Shown here: positions 1 to 5,146 of the stretch, piece by piece
Layout: the number at the start of each line of letters is the position of its first letter
Numbering within the stretch: the first letter of the stretch is position 1
Assembly (NCBI GenBank): GCA_018701055.1
Contig: JABIUH010000133.1
Location: forward strand, 1-5,215
DNA length: 5,215 nucleotides
Source of the DNA: Woeseia sp.
GTDB taxonomy: Bacteria; Pseudomonadota; Gammaproteobacteria; Steroidobacterales; Woeseiaceae
Direction: 5' to 3'
Program-made: the position numbers and the translations under genes
The notes under the pieces: generated by a model
Told to the model about the DNA's origin: nothing
Database searches by the model: none
Seen by the model: the letters and a program-made list of their open reading frames with translations, nothing else

Positions 1-97
1 GATCCAGATACAACAAGCGACTATTTCCGCGGATATCAGGCGGATATTGGGCAATCAGGTGCTCTGGAAGCTCGAATTTGAAATCACTACTACGCAT
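1..97 (-). CDS. queA: QueA N-terminus (tRNA preQ1(34) S-adenosylmethionine ribosyltransferase-isomerase), partial
   Basis: QueA transfers and isomerises the ribosyl group of S-adenosylmethionine onto preQ1 at position 34 of the queuosine tRNAs (Asp, Asn, His, Tyr), giving epoxyqueuosine; it acts in the cytoplasm. Only the first 32 codons are here; the rest lies beyond the left edge of the window. Read on the minus strand from the ATG at 97-95, the protein begins MRSSDF and contains DFKFELPEHLIAQYP followed by R-G-N-S-R-L-L. This matches the conserved QueA start (DFxFELPExLIAxYP...R..SRLL, as in E. coli). An AGGA lies nine bases before the ATG (110-107). The gene is divergent from a tRNA-Leu gene, a neighbour I recall for queA in pseudomonads. 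Two overlapping plus-strand frames are also open here but show no family resemblance. The assignment is confident despite the short length. Confidence 0.9.
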   Translation of the reverse strand, partial: MRSSDFKFELPEHLIAQYPPDIRGNSRLLYLD

Positions 98-141
98 GGC
101 GCGCAATCCTATCAAAATTCAACTAAGGTCATAAGAATAGT

Positions 142-169
142 TTTATAATTCCTAAAGATTCCTTATACT
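142..169 (+). promoter_or_regulatory. Candidate promoter for the tRNA-Leu transcript
   Basis: A -10 box TATACT (164-169, five of six consensus bases) lies 16 bases after TTTATA (142-147, four of six as a -35). It is followed by a GC-rich discriminator (GCCGACC from 171), as is typical of stringently controlled stable-RNA promoters. Transcription would start near 176, about 20 bases before the tRNA-like segment at 196 and 133 before the intact tRNA. The -35 hexamer read on the other strand is TATAAA, so it could also serve as a -10 box for the divergent queA. Seen by eye only; the -35 is weak. Confidence 0.4.
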
Positions 170-195
170 TGCCGACCTTTCCAACTCTCGAAAAT

Positions 196-220
196 GCCAG
201 AGTGGCGGAATTGTTAGATG
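196..220 (+). pseudogene. 5' fragment of a degenerate second tRNA-Leu
   Basis: This segment matches the first 25 bases of the intact tRNA-Leu at 309-333 at 21 of 25 positions, without gaps, including an identical 12-base core GTGGCGGAATTG. It covers the 5' acceptor strand and most of the D arm. Beyond 220 the similarity stops. There is no seven-base anticodon loop, no T arm of the GTTCNANNC type, no 3' acceptor strand pairing with GCCAGAG, and no CCA. The position just after a stable-RNA-like promoter suggests the first gene of a former tandem tRNA-Leu pair, now decayed or rearranged. It could instead be a retained tRNA-derived leader element. Confidence 0.6.
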
Positions 221-266
221 TCGCACAAGATGTGCAAAGGACAGAACGACCGCGACGGCGCGTTCT
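219..266 (+). other. Two adjacent hairpins between tRNA relic and intact tRNA-Leu
   Basis: The first hairpin pairs GCACA (223-227) with TGTGC (231-235) around a three-base loop. It is extended by TGTC (219-222) with GACA (240-243), with a four-base bulge on the 3' side. The second pairs AGAACG (243-248) with CGTTCT (261-266) and has an inner CCG/CGG pairing (250-252 with 256-258). After it comes TAATT, not a proper U-run. The second could be a weak terminator or a processing site in the tRNA precursor. The two compete for base 243, so both cannot form in full. Confidence 0.35.
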
Positions 267-308
267 TAATTGGGCTAAGAAATAAAAGAAATAGATGTAA
301 ATAGTATT

Positions 309-393
309 GCCGGGGTGGCGGAATTGGTAGACGCGCCGGATTCAAAATCCGGTTTCTTCGGAAGTGCGAGTTCGATTCTCGCCCTCGGCACCA
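309..393 (+). tRNA. tRNA-Leu, anticodon CAA
   Basis: Complete 85-base class II cloverleaf that reads UUG leucine codons. The acceptor arm pairs GCCGGGG (309-315) with CCTCGGC (383-389), including one G-U pair. The anticodon stem CCGGA (336-340) pairs with TCCGG (348-352) around the loop TTCAAAA, with anticodon CAA at 343-345. The long variable arm is TTC/GAA closed by a TTCG tetraloop (354-363). The T arm is GCGAG / TTCGATT / CTCGC (366-382). A is the discriminator base at 390, as expected for leucine, and CCA is encoded at 391-393. It is of the same isoacceptor as E. coli leuX. It lies in the queA upstream region and runs toward the Nudix gene. Confidence 0.97.
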
Positions 394-427
394 TCAAAAA
401 ACTCAGTTTTCGGATTCCCTCCAACCC

Positions 428-973
428 ATGAAATTCTGCTCTAGCTGTGGCGCCATAGTCGTCAAGAAAATACCGGCCGACGATAATCGCGAACGTTGGG
501 TTTGCCCGGATTGCCAAATTGTTCACTACCAGAACCCGAAAATCGTCGTTGGCTGCTTACCCGAACGCGACGGCAAAATACTACTTTGCAAACGTGCCAT
601 CGATCCGTGCTACGGATTTTGGACCGCGCCTGCGGGCTTCATGGAGCTCGGTGAGAGCATCGCGGCAGGCGCCGCCAGGGAAACACTTGAAGAAGCCTGT
701 GCAACCGTTCGCTTGGGGCCACTATTCGCCGCAGTCGACGTTGTGTATGCGGGTCAATTGCATCTGTTTTTTCGCGCTGAGTTAATTAGCGATTTCTCTG
801 CGGGCGAAGAAAGTCTCGATGTTGCCTTGTATAAGCCGGACGAGATTCCGTGGGATGATCTCGCGTTTTCCAGCAATCGATTCGCGATCGAAAAATGGGT
901 AGAGGACGACGGCGAAACTCACAGCGTCCACGAACTAGTGATTAGTGAAAAGCGCCCAGGGGCACGGATCTAA
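428..973 (+). CDS. Nudix hydrolase with N-terminal zinc ribbon
   Basis: Cytoplasmic Nudix-family pyrophosphohydrolase of 181 residues, with no signal peptide. An N-terminal zinc ribbon has Cys4/Cys7 (CSSCG) and Cys26/Cys29 (CPDC), followed by HYQNPK (33-38), the pattern of the Nudix_N_2 type. The Nudix box starts at Gly70, with Glu76, then R-E-T-L-E-E (84-89), whose Glu residues bind the catalytic divalent metal. The usual Gly after this motif is Cys91; this subfamily commonly has A-C-A there, so activity is not in doubt for that reason. E-E-S-L and E-I-P-W-D-D-L-A-F (139-147) near the end also fit. The NudC signature SQPWPFPxS is absent, so this is not the NADH/RNA-decapping enzyme. The substrate is unknown; ADP-ribose, FAD or another nucleotide sugar are possible. 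ATG 428 is the only plausible start, 34 bases after the tRNA, and has no Shine-Dalgarno sequence. The gene is convergent with dsbC. Confidence 0.93.
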   Translation: MKFCSSCGAIVVKKIPADDNRERWVCPDCQIVHYQNPKIVVGCLPERDGKILLCKRAIDPCYGFWTAPAGFMELGESIAAGAARETLEEACATVRLGPLFAAVDVVYAGQLHLFFRAELISDFSAGEESLDVALYKPDEIPWDDLAFSSNRFAIEKWVEDDGETHSVHELVISEKRPGARI

Positions 974-974
974 G

Positions 975-996
975 AAGTCTCGGGCAACTTAGACTT
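975..996. terminator. Possible weak bidirectional terminator between convergent genes
   Basis: AAGTCT (975-980) can pair with AGACTT (991-996) around a ten-base loop, just after the Nudix stop and overlapping the dsbC stop codon. The stem is six pairs with only two G-C pairs and neither side has a U-run, so this is at best a weak transcription barrier between the two convergent genes. Confidence 0.25.
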
Positions 997-1738
997 AGTC
1001 CCTCGAGGAAGCAATCGCTTCGCTCAATTGTTTAGCTGGCAAATAGCCGCTGAACAAAGTGCCATCTTCGAGAACAATTGCAGGCGTGCCCCGCAACCCG
1101 ACGTCCTGACCAATCGCATAATGCGAACTTACGACTGATGCGTCGCAGTCATGTTTGGCAAATTCCTGATCAAGTTTCGCCTTGGTTAAAGCCTCGTTAC
1201 GATCATCTGCACACCACACATTTTCGGCCTTTACCCAAGACTCAGAAGTGGGTCCATTGCGTGGGTAAAGGAAGTATCTGATCTCAATGCCTTCATCCAT
1301 ATACTCGTCAAGCTGACTGTGCAAACGCCGACAAAACGTGCAGTCAATATCGGTGAAAATATTGACCGTGTGGCGAACTGTTTCCGGTGTGTAAGTAATT
1401 AACTCGTCTTCTGGAACCGCAGACATCATTTTCGCGCGAGCATCGTTACGTGATTCTTCAGATAGATTGACCGATTCTTCGAGATCGATTATATCGCCCT
1501 GCATGAGATAACGGCCGTCGCTCGAGACATAGGCAATAATCGCGCCCTTTCGAACCGTGTACCAACCATCCACTTCGCTGGCAAAAATGTCGTCGGCTTC
1601 AATTCCCTCAAACATCTCCGAGACCGTCGCACGAACGTTTTCGAGTTCCGCAGAATCATCTGCAGCCGGTACTGTCGTAGCCAATACGCAGCTACCAAGC
1701 AGTGCGCACAACATTTTGCGGAGAAAACTTACATTCAT
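995..1738 (-). CDS. dsbC: Periplasmic disulfide isomerase DsbC
   Basis: DsbC is a V-shaped periplasmic homodimer that reshuffles wrong disulfides in secreted proteins and is kept reduced by DsbD. From ATG 1738 the protein has 247 residues, close to the usual 235-245. Residues 1-25 look like a signal peptide (R7 K8, hydrophobic core, V-P-A before A-D-D). An N-terminal dimerisation domain follows (GWYTVRKG, then DGRYLMQGDIIDL). The thioredoxin-fold domain has the active site F-T-D-I-D-C-T-F-C-R-R-L-H (Cys133/Cys136), a second Cys pair (Cys176/Cys198) matching the structural disulfide of E. coli DsbC, and the cis-proline loop G-T-P-A (Pro219). The active site is CTFC rather than E. coli CGYC. 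The reading frame continues upstream to a TTG, but ATG 1738 has AAGGA seven bases ahead and puts the signal peptide at the N-terminus. xerD lies upstream in the same orientation, as in E. coli; recJ does not follow here. Confidence 0.93.
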   Translation of the reverse strand: MNVSFLRKMLCALLGSCVLATTVPAADDSAELENVRATVSEMFEGIEADDIFASEVDGWYTVRKGAIIAYVSSDGRYLMQGDIIDLEESVNLSEESRNDARAKMMSAVPEDELITYTPETVRHTVNIFTDIDCTFCRRLHSQLDEYMDEGIEIRYFLYPRNGPTSESWVKAENVWCADDRNEALTKAKLDQEFAKHDCDASVVSSHYAIGQDVGLRGTPAIVLEDGTLFSGYLPAKQLSEAIASSRD

Positions 1739-1745
1739 GAGGACA

Positions 1746-1750
1746 TCCTT
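1746..1750 (-). promoter_or_regulatory. Ribosome binding site that fixes the dsbC start
   Basis: On the minus strand AAGGA (1750-1746) is followed after seven bases by the ATG at 1738-1736. This is the best-spaced site in the region and argues against the upstream TTG at 1765, which would put nine extra residues before the signal peptide. Confidence 0.7.
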
Positions 1751-1825
1751 AGCAGGGCCAATCAAATTGGAACTAAAGATTTGGACTCACTGGCAACAGA
1801 CAGGTTCCGCATCAAAAGCGCCGCG

Positions 1826-1831
1826 ATTGTA
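1826..1831 (-). promoter_or_regulatory. Possible -10 box of a separate dsbC promoter
   Basis: The 155-base gap between the xerD stop and the dsbC start is long for a tight operon. It holds TACAAT on the minus strand (five of six -10 bases) followed by a GC-rich CGCGGCG. No -35 match is found 16-18 bases upstream (CGCCTC at 17), so any promoter would be weak or activator-dependent. dsbC may also be read through from xerD. Confidence 0.25.
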
Positions 1832-1893
1832 ACAAATGTGACCCGGCGGAGGCGCCTTTTGTTGCGCCAATCGAGCTTATTCGAATATCAGAG

Positions 1894-2823
1894 CTAGCCA
1901 CGCGGATGATGCTGGCCGTGCAAATCCTTCAAGCGCTCTTTTGCGACGTGGGTATAAATTTGGGTTGTTGACAGGTCACTGTGCCCGAGCAGCAATTGCA
2001 CCACGCGTAGGTCAGCACCCCGATTCAGCAAGTGTGTCGCGAAAGCATGGCGCAGACTATGCGGGGACAATTTCTTGCCGATACCACTTTTTTGAGCGTA
2101 TCGCTTAATGATGTGCCAGAACGCCTGGCGGGTCATACGATCGCCACGGCGAGTCGGAAATAAGTAATCTGTTTGGCGCTCGAGCAGAATCTCCATACGG
2201 GAACCGTCGATGAAATCACGTAACCAGCGTTGGGCTTCTTCACCCAATGGGATCAATCGTTCGCGATCGCCTTTACCAACAATTCGCAGGACGCCTTGAT
2301 TAAAATTGACCTGCGATTGTTTCAAATTAATGAGTTCGGATACACGCAAGCCTGTTGCATACAAAAGCTCAAGCATGGCGCGGTCACGATGTCCTAACGG
2401 CTCATCTGTGTTCGGCGCTTGAAGTAGAGAATCGACCTCTTCTTCGGTCAGCGTTTTTGGCAGTGACCGACCGATGCGCGGCATTTCAATATCCGCCGTC
2501 GGGTCAGTGTCACGCATTCCCTCACGCATGATGTAGCGAAAGAAACGCCTGAAGCTCGACAATTGTCGCGCCGTCGAACGCGGCTTAGCACCACTCTCGA
2601 CGCGTCCTGCAATGAAACCCAGAAGGTCGGCTTTCTCAGCTTTTTCGATCGCGATATTGCGCTCAGCAAGTTGCCGACTAAGCGTCATCAAGTCCGCACG
2701 ATACGCACCCAAAGTATTGGCGGATAATCCGCGTTCCATCCAGATCGCATCAAGAAAACGATCCACTAGTTCTTCCGAACCAGTTGGCGGCTTTCCATTC
2801 TTTTCAGACTGACTATTTGTCAT
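1894..2823 (-). CDS. xerD: Site-specific tyrosine recombinase XerD
   Basis: XerD works with XerC at the chromosomal dif site to resolve chromosome dimers, and is switched on by FtsK at the septum. From ATG 2823 the protein has 309 residues (E. coli XerD has 298). The N-terminal core-binding domain has F-L-D-A-I-W...L-S-A-N-T-L-G-A-Y-R-A-D-L. The catalytic domain carries Arg160 (G-L-R-V-S-E-L), Lys184 (V-G-K-G-D-R-E-R), His255 and Arg258 (S-P-H-S-L-R-H), His281 (L-L-G-H-S) and the nucleophile Tyr290 (T-Q-I-Y-T-H-V). The ending LHGQHHPRG and S-D-L-S-T-T-Q-I-Y-T-H are characteristic of XerD rather than XerC. The start is uncertain. ATG 2823 has a weak GGTGG five bases ahead, while a stronger GGGAGG lies seven bases before an in-frame TTG (2835) and ten before a GTG (2832). 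The frame is open up to 2904, but its first ATG there (2901) has no ribosome site. dsbC follows downstream. Confidence 0.95.
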   Translation of the reverse strand: MTNSQSEKNGKPPTGSEELVDRFLDAIWMERGLSANTLGAYRADLMTLSRQLAERNIAIEKAEKADLLGFIAGRVESGAKPRSTARQLSSFRRFFRYIMREGMRDTDPTADIEMPRIGRSLPKTLTEEEVDSLLQAPNTDEPLGHRDRAMLELLYATGLRVSELINLKQSQVNFNQGVLRIVGKGDRERLIPLGEEAQRWLRDFIDGSRMEILLERQTDYLFPTRRGDRMTRQAFWHIIKRYAQKSGIGKKLSPHSLRHAFATHLLNRGADLRVVQLLLGHSDLSTTQIYTHVAKERLKDLHGQHHPRG

Positions 2824-3000
2824 AGTATCCACCAATTTCAGGCCTCCCATGGCATGCTGGCGCTTCGATAGTGACGCTTTTCGAGAGTCTGCTGTTACCA
2901 TCAAACACGCAACGAGATGCAGTCTTAAATCACGTCAATCCGGTCGCCAAGCAACGGATTTTTCAAGAAATTGAGTATGATGAGGCCCACAATCAACCGG

Positions 3001-3016
3001 CGTGACCGCTGTCACA
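3001..3016. promoter_or_regulatory. CRP-type palindrome, upstream copy
   Basis: CGTGACCGCTGTCACA is an inverted repeat with arms GTGAC and GTCAC around four bases. It has one mismatch to TGTGA-N6-TCACA, the consensus of CRP-family regulators. It lies 86 bases before the acyltransferase start and 178 bases before the chosen xerD start. Its right arm GTCACA (3011-3016) could also serve as the -35 of a plus-strand promoter. Confidence 0.5.
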
Positions 3017-3040
3017 AATTGGAAAAGGCATTAACATAAT
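3011..3040 (+). promoter_or_regulatory. Candidate promoter of the acyltransferase gene
   Basis: GTCACA (3011-3016, four of six -35 bases) is 18 bases from CATAAT (3035-3040, five of six -10 bases). The -35 sits inside the right arm of the first palindrome and the -10 shares its last base with the second. Transcription would begin near 3047, within the second palindrome. Assigned by eye only. Confidence 0.35.
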
Positions 3041-3055
3041 GTGACGTAGGTCACA
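3040..3055. promoter_or_regulatory. Perfect CRP-type palindrome, downstream copy
   Basis: TGTGACGTAGGTCACA matches TGTGA-N6-TCACA exactly, with six-base arms TGTGAC/GTCACA around GTAG. Its centre is 39 bases from that of the upstream copy and it ends 46 bases before the acyltransferase ATG. CRP, Vfr or Clp-type regulators recognise this form. Position at or just after the likely start of transcription would suit repression of the plus-strand gene. Confidence 0.6.
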
Positions 3056-3101
3056 GGCTGCAAGCGTTATTGCGACACTGCCAGTAGGAAATCGACCAAA
3101 A

Positions 3102-3872
3102 ATGACCCGCGCAAACCCACCTCGTGTATTTCGTATTAGCGCTTTTTTATACGGCATTAGCGTCTGGTTCGAATTTATCTTGATTGTCGCCTGCATGATT
3201 TTGGTCGCTGTGTTCGTCCCAGGGCTCGAACGACGGCGGCGTTGGGTTGCATGGCTGGGTCGGACTTCCATGCGACTCGCGGGAATGCGGACGGAAGTTC
3301 GTGGGTTCGAAAACTTGCCCGCGCGAGACTGTATTGTCGTTGCCAATCACTCGAGCTATCTCGATGCGATCGTGCTGCAGGGATATTTGCCGGAGAGATT
3401 TTCTTTCGTCGTCAAAGGGGAGATGAAAAATTTCCCTGCAATCGGCTTTCTTTTGCGTCGCGTTGGCTCACGATTTGTCGAGCGCTTTAACACCTCAGAA
3501 AGTGCCCGAGATGCACGACGATTGATCCGCGCAGCCAGAGAAGGTGAATGTCTGGCAATTTTTCCAGAAGGGACGTTTACACCGACACCAGGATTGGGTC
3601 GATTTCGTGCAGGTGCGTTCGCGACCGCAATTCGTGCGGACCTGCCGGTTGTCCCGGTGGTTATCTCTGGCTCTCGGCACATCCTTGCAGCTGAGACATT
3701 ATTGCCACGTCACGGACATCTGCGAATTGATTTTTTGCCCGCGATCGAGACCTCGCATCCTGCATATTCGAACAGCAAAAACCTTGCAGCCCTCGCCCGA
3801 CAGCAAATTTTAAGCGTCTTGGACGAGCCCGATTTATTGCTCGAAGCCTCGGAAGAGGCGTCTACCGCATAA
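3102..3872 (+). CDS. PlsC-family 1-acylglycerol-3-phosphate O-acyltransferase
   Basis: Likely acylates lysophosphatidic acid, or a related lysolipid, at the inner face of the cytoplasmic membrane in phospholipid synthesis. The protein has 256 residues. A hydrophobic segment (about 16-40) gives one membrane anchor, followed by the basic run E-R-R-R-R. The PlsC motifs appear in order: motif I N-H-S-S-Y-L-D with catalytic His83 and Asp88; a motif II-like V-G-S-R-F-V-E-R-F (121-129); motif III F-P-E-G-T-F (154-159); and motif IV V-P-V-V-I-S-G (184-190). Length is normal for the family. The C-terminus ends in an acidic tail without recognised domains. ATG 3102 follows a weak AGGA about 12 bases away. 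The gene is divergent from xerD and shares its upstream region with two palindromes. Whether it is the main PlsC or a paralogue for another lysolipid (for example ornithine lipid synthesis) cannot be told from this window. Confidence 0.9.
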   Translation: MTRANPPRVFRISAFLYGISVWFEFILIVACMILVAVFVPGLERRRRWVAWLGRTSMRLAGMRTEVRGFENLPARDCIVVANHSSYLDAIVLQGYLPERFSFVVKGEMKNFPAIGFLLRRVGSRFVERFNTSESARDARRLIRAAREGECLAIFPEGTFTPTPGLGRFRAGAFATAIRADLPVVPVVISGSRHILAAETLLPRHGHLRIDFLPAIETSHPAYSNSKNLAALARQQILSVLDEPDLLLEASEEASTA

Positions 3873-3943
3873 ACTATATTGCAGGATCGCAGCAGATACG
3901 GGAAAGTAGCGCTCCACTTTTACGAACTCTCGCGGAACACTTC

Positions 3944-5125
3944 ATGGATCAGGACCCAATTGCCATTGTGGCTGCACGTCGAACGCCAATGGGTAGCTTT
4001 CAAGGTGAGCTTGGGACAGTCAGCGCGCCTGAACTATCAGCGACCGCCAATCGTGCGGCCCTTAGCGATAGCGGTTTGGATGCAGCAGCAATCGACGAAG
4101 TGTTGCTTGGTTGCGTGCTACCCGCCGGCCTGGGTCAGGCGCCGGCACGTCAGGCGGCGTTGAGCGCCGGATTGCCCGTCGGGGTGCCGTGCACAACGAT
4201 CAACAAGGTTTGCGGTTCCGGCATGAAGGCCGCCCTTCTAGGACATGACCTTATTAAAGCGGGCAGTGCCGAAATTGTATTGGCTGGCGGCATGGAATCG
4301 ATGAGCAATGCGCCATTTCTGATGCCGAACGCGCGCAGCGGATATCGCATGGGACATCAGAAAGTTCTGGACCATATGTTCTTTGACGGTCTGCAAAACC
4401 CCTACGACGGCAATATGATGGGACATTTCGCTGAGCTGACAGCGGAGAAATATGGCCTCACTCGCGAAGAGCAGGATACTTTCGCGATCGAATCAGTCAC
4501 TCGCGCCAGAGCGGCAGCTGCCGCCGGAAAATTTGCACAAGAAATCGCACCGGTCACGGTACGGAATAGAAAAGGCGACCTAATCGTCAGTGAGGACGAG
4601 GGTCCTCGGGTGGCCAATATTGAAAAAATCCCAACGTTACGGCCTGCGTTCAAGAAAGATGGAACGGTCACTGCTGCAAGTTCATCGTCAATTTCTGATG
4701 GCGCAGCCAGCCTAATATTGATGCGCACGAGCGCAGCCGTAGCCAATAACACGCCGCGACTTGCGAGCGTTGTAGGACAATCGGGGTACGCGCACCAACC
4801 GGAGTGGTTCACGACTGCGCCCGTTTTCGCTATTCAGGCGCTGCATAAAAAGCTGGGCTGGGACGCAAAGTCAGTCGACCTATATGAAATCAACGAGGCG
4901 TTCGCCTGCGTCACGATGGCTGCCATGCGCGATGTTGGAATAGCGCATGAAAAAGTGAATGTAAATGGTGGCGCATGCGCATTGGGTCATCCCATTGGCG
5001 CATCCGGCGCCAGAATTATCGTGACTTTGGTACATGCACTACGCAATCGTGGCGGCGGCAAGGGCATCGCGTCACTTTGTATCGGTGGCGGTGAAGCCGT
5101 CGCGATCGGCATTGAAGTCAAATAG
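3944..5125 (+). CDS. Thiolase (acetyl-CoA C-acetyltransferase type)
   Basis: Catalyses Claisen condensation of two acetyl-CoA to acetoacetyl-CoA, or the reverse thiolytic cleavage of a 3-ketoacyl-CoA; cytoplasmic and usually tetrameric. The 393 residues fit the degradative/biosynthetic thiolase size exactly. The nucleophile is Cys90 in I-N-K-V-C-G-S-G-M-K. The other active-site motifs are N-E-A-F-A (317-321), G-H-P with His349, and the second Cys379 in C-I-G-G-G (379-383). G-G-M-E-S-M-S (115-121) also matches. These favour an AtoB/PhaA-like enzyme over long-chain FadA, but chain-length preference is not certain. The loop usually written T-A-(G/A)-N-x-S-x-(I/L)-(N/S)-D-G-A reads T-A-A-S-S-S-S-I-S-D-G-A, with Ser in place of the common Asn. 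ATG 3944 has GGAA six bases ahead. The gene follows the acyltransferase by 71 bases and precedes a short-chain dehydrogenase by 21, which suggests an operon. Confidence 0.94.
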   Translation: MDQDPIAIVAARRTPMGSFQGELGTVSAPELSATANRAALSDSGLDAAAIDEVLLGCVLPAGLGQAPARQAALSAGLPVGVPCTTINKVCGSGMKAALLGHDLIKAGSAEIVLAGGMESMSNAPFLMPNARSGYRMGHQKVLDHMFFDGLQNPYDGNMMGHFAELTAEKYGLTREEQDTFAIESVTRARAAAAAGKFAQEIAPVTVRNRKGDLIVSEDEGPRVANIEKIPTLRPAFKKDGTVTAASSSSISDGAASLILMRTSAAVANNTPRLASVVGQSGYAHQPEWFTTAPVFAIQALHKKLGWDAKSVDLYEINEAFACVTMAAMRDVGIAHEKVNVNGGACALGHPIGASGARIIVTLVHALRNRGGGKGIASLCIGGGEAVAIGIEVK

Positions 5126-5134
5126 TTAAAACTT

Positions 5135-5140
5135 AGGGAG
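5135..5140 (+). promoter_or_regulatory. Ribosome binding site of the short-chain dehydrogenase
   Basis: AGGGAG lies six bases before the ATG at 5147, in the 21-base gap after the thiolase stop. It is the clearest ribosome site on the plus strand and fixes the start of the truncated gene. Confidence 0.75.
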
Positions 5141-5146
5141 TACGGA

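Noticed and set aside
2..148. Two plus-strand frames open from the left edge (stops at 132-134 and 146-148)
   Set aside because: Neither resembles a known protein, while the minus strand gives a clear QueA N-terminus with start codon and ribosome site.
398..410. AAAAC-TCA-GTTTT hairpin after the tRNA as a terminator
   Set aside because: The stem has a single G-C pair and no U-run follows it, so it is too weak to call.
275..526. Minus-strand open frame of 83 codons
   Set aside because: It is read across the antisense of tRNA-Leu (giving the familiar artefact ARIELALP...GASTNSATPA) and then the antisense of the Nudix gene.
1722..1738. Lipobox-like LGSC at residues 14-17 of DsbC
   Set aside because: The Cys lies inside the hydrophobic core with Gly at the -2 place, and a normal signal peptidase I site (V-P-A before A-D) follows, so a lipoprotein is unlikely.
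1739..1765. Nine-residue N-terminal extension of DsbC from a TTG codon
   Set aside because: ATG 1738 has a well-placed AAGGA and puts the signal peptide at the N-terminus; the extension would precede it without a ribosome site of its own.
1829..1842. GTAAC-AAAT-GTGAC as a third CRP-like site
   Set aside because: The half sites are in direct, not inverted, orientation, so it does not match the palindromic consensus.
1851..1868. GGCGC / GCGCC inverted repeat between xerD and dsbC as a terminator
   Set aside because: Only five pairs with an eight-base loop and no U-run on either strand.
1894..2823. Tyrosine recombinase near a tRNA-Leu, suggesting an island integrase
   Set aside because: The sequence has XerD signatures and the conserved xerD-dsbC linkage. 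It lies 1.5 kb from the tRNA, and no 3' tRNA duplication (attachment site) is visible.
2937..2963. AATCCG...CGGATT stem followed by TTT
   Set aside because: It would terminate plus-strand transcription, but no plus-strand gene lies upstream; the 12-base loop also makes it weak. It may only be leader structure for xerD.
3879..4163. Plus-strand open frame of 94 codons overlapping the thiolase start
   Set aside because: It is an out-of-frame shadow of the thiolase gene with no recognisable domain; the same holds for the minus-strand frames at 4150-4350, 4402-4812 and 4987-5214.
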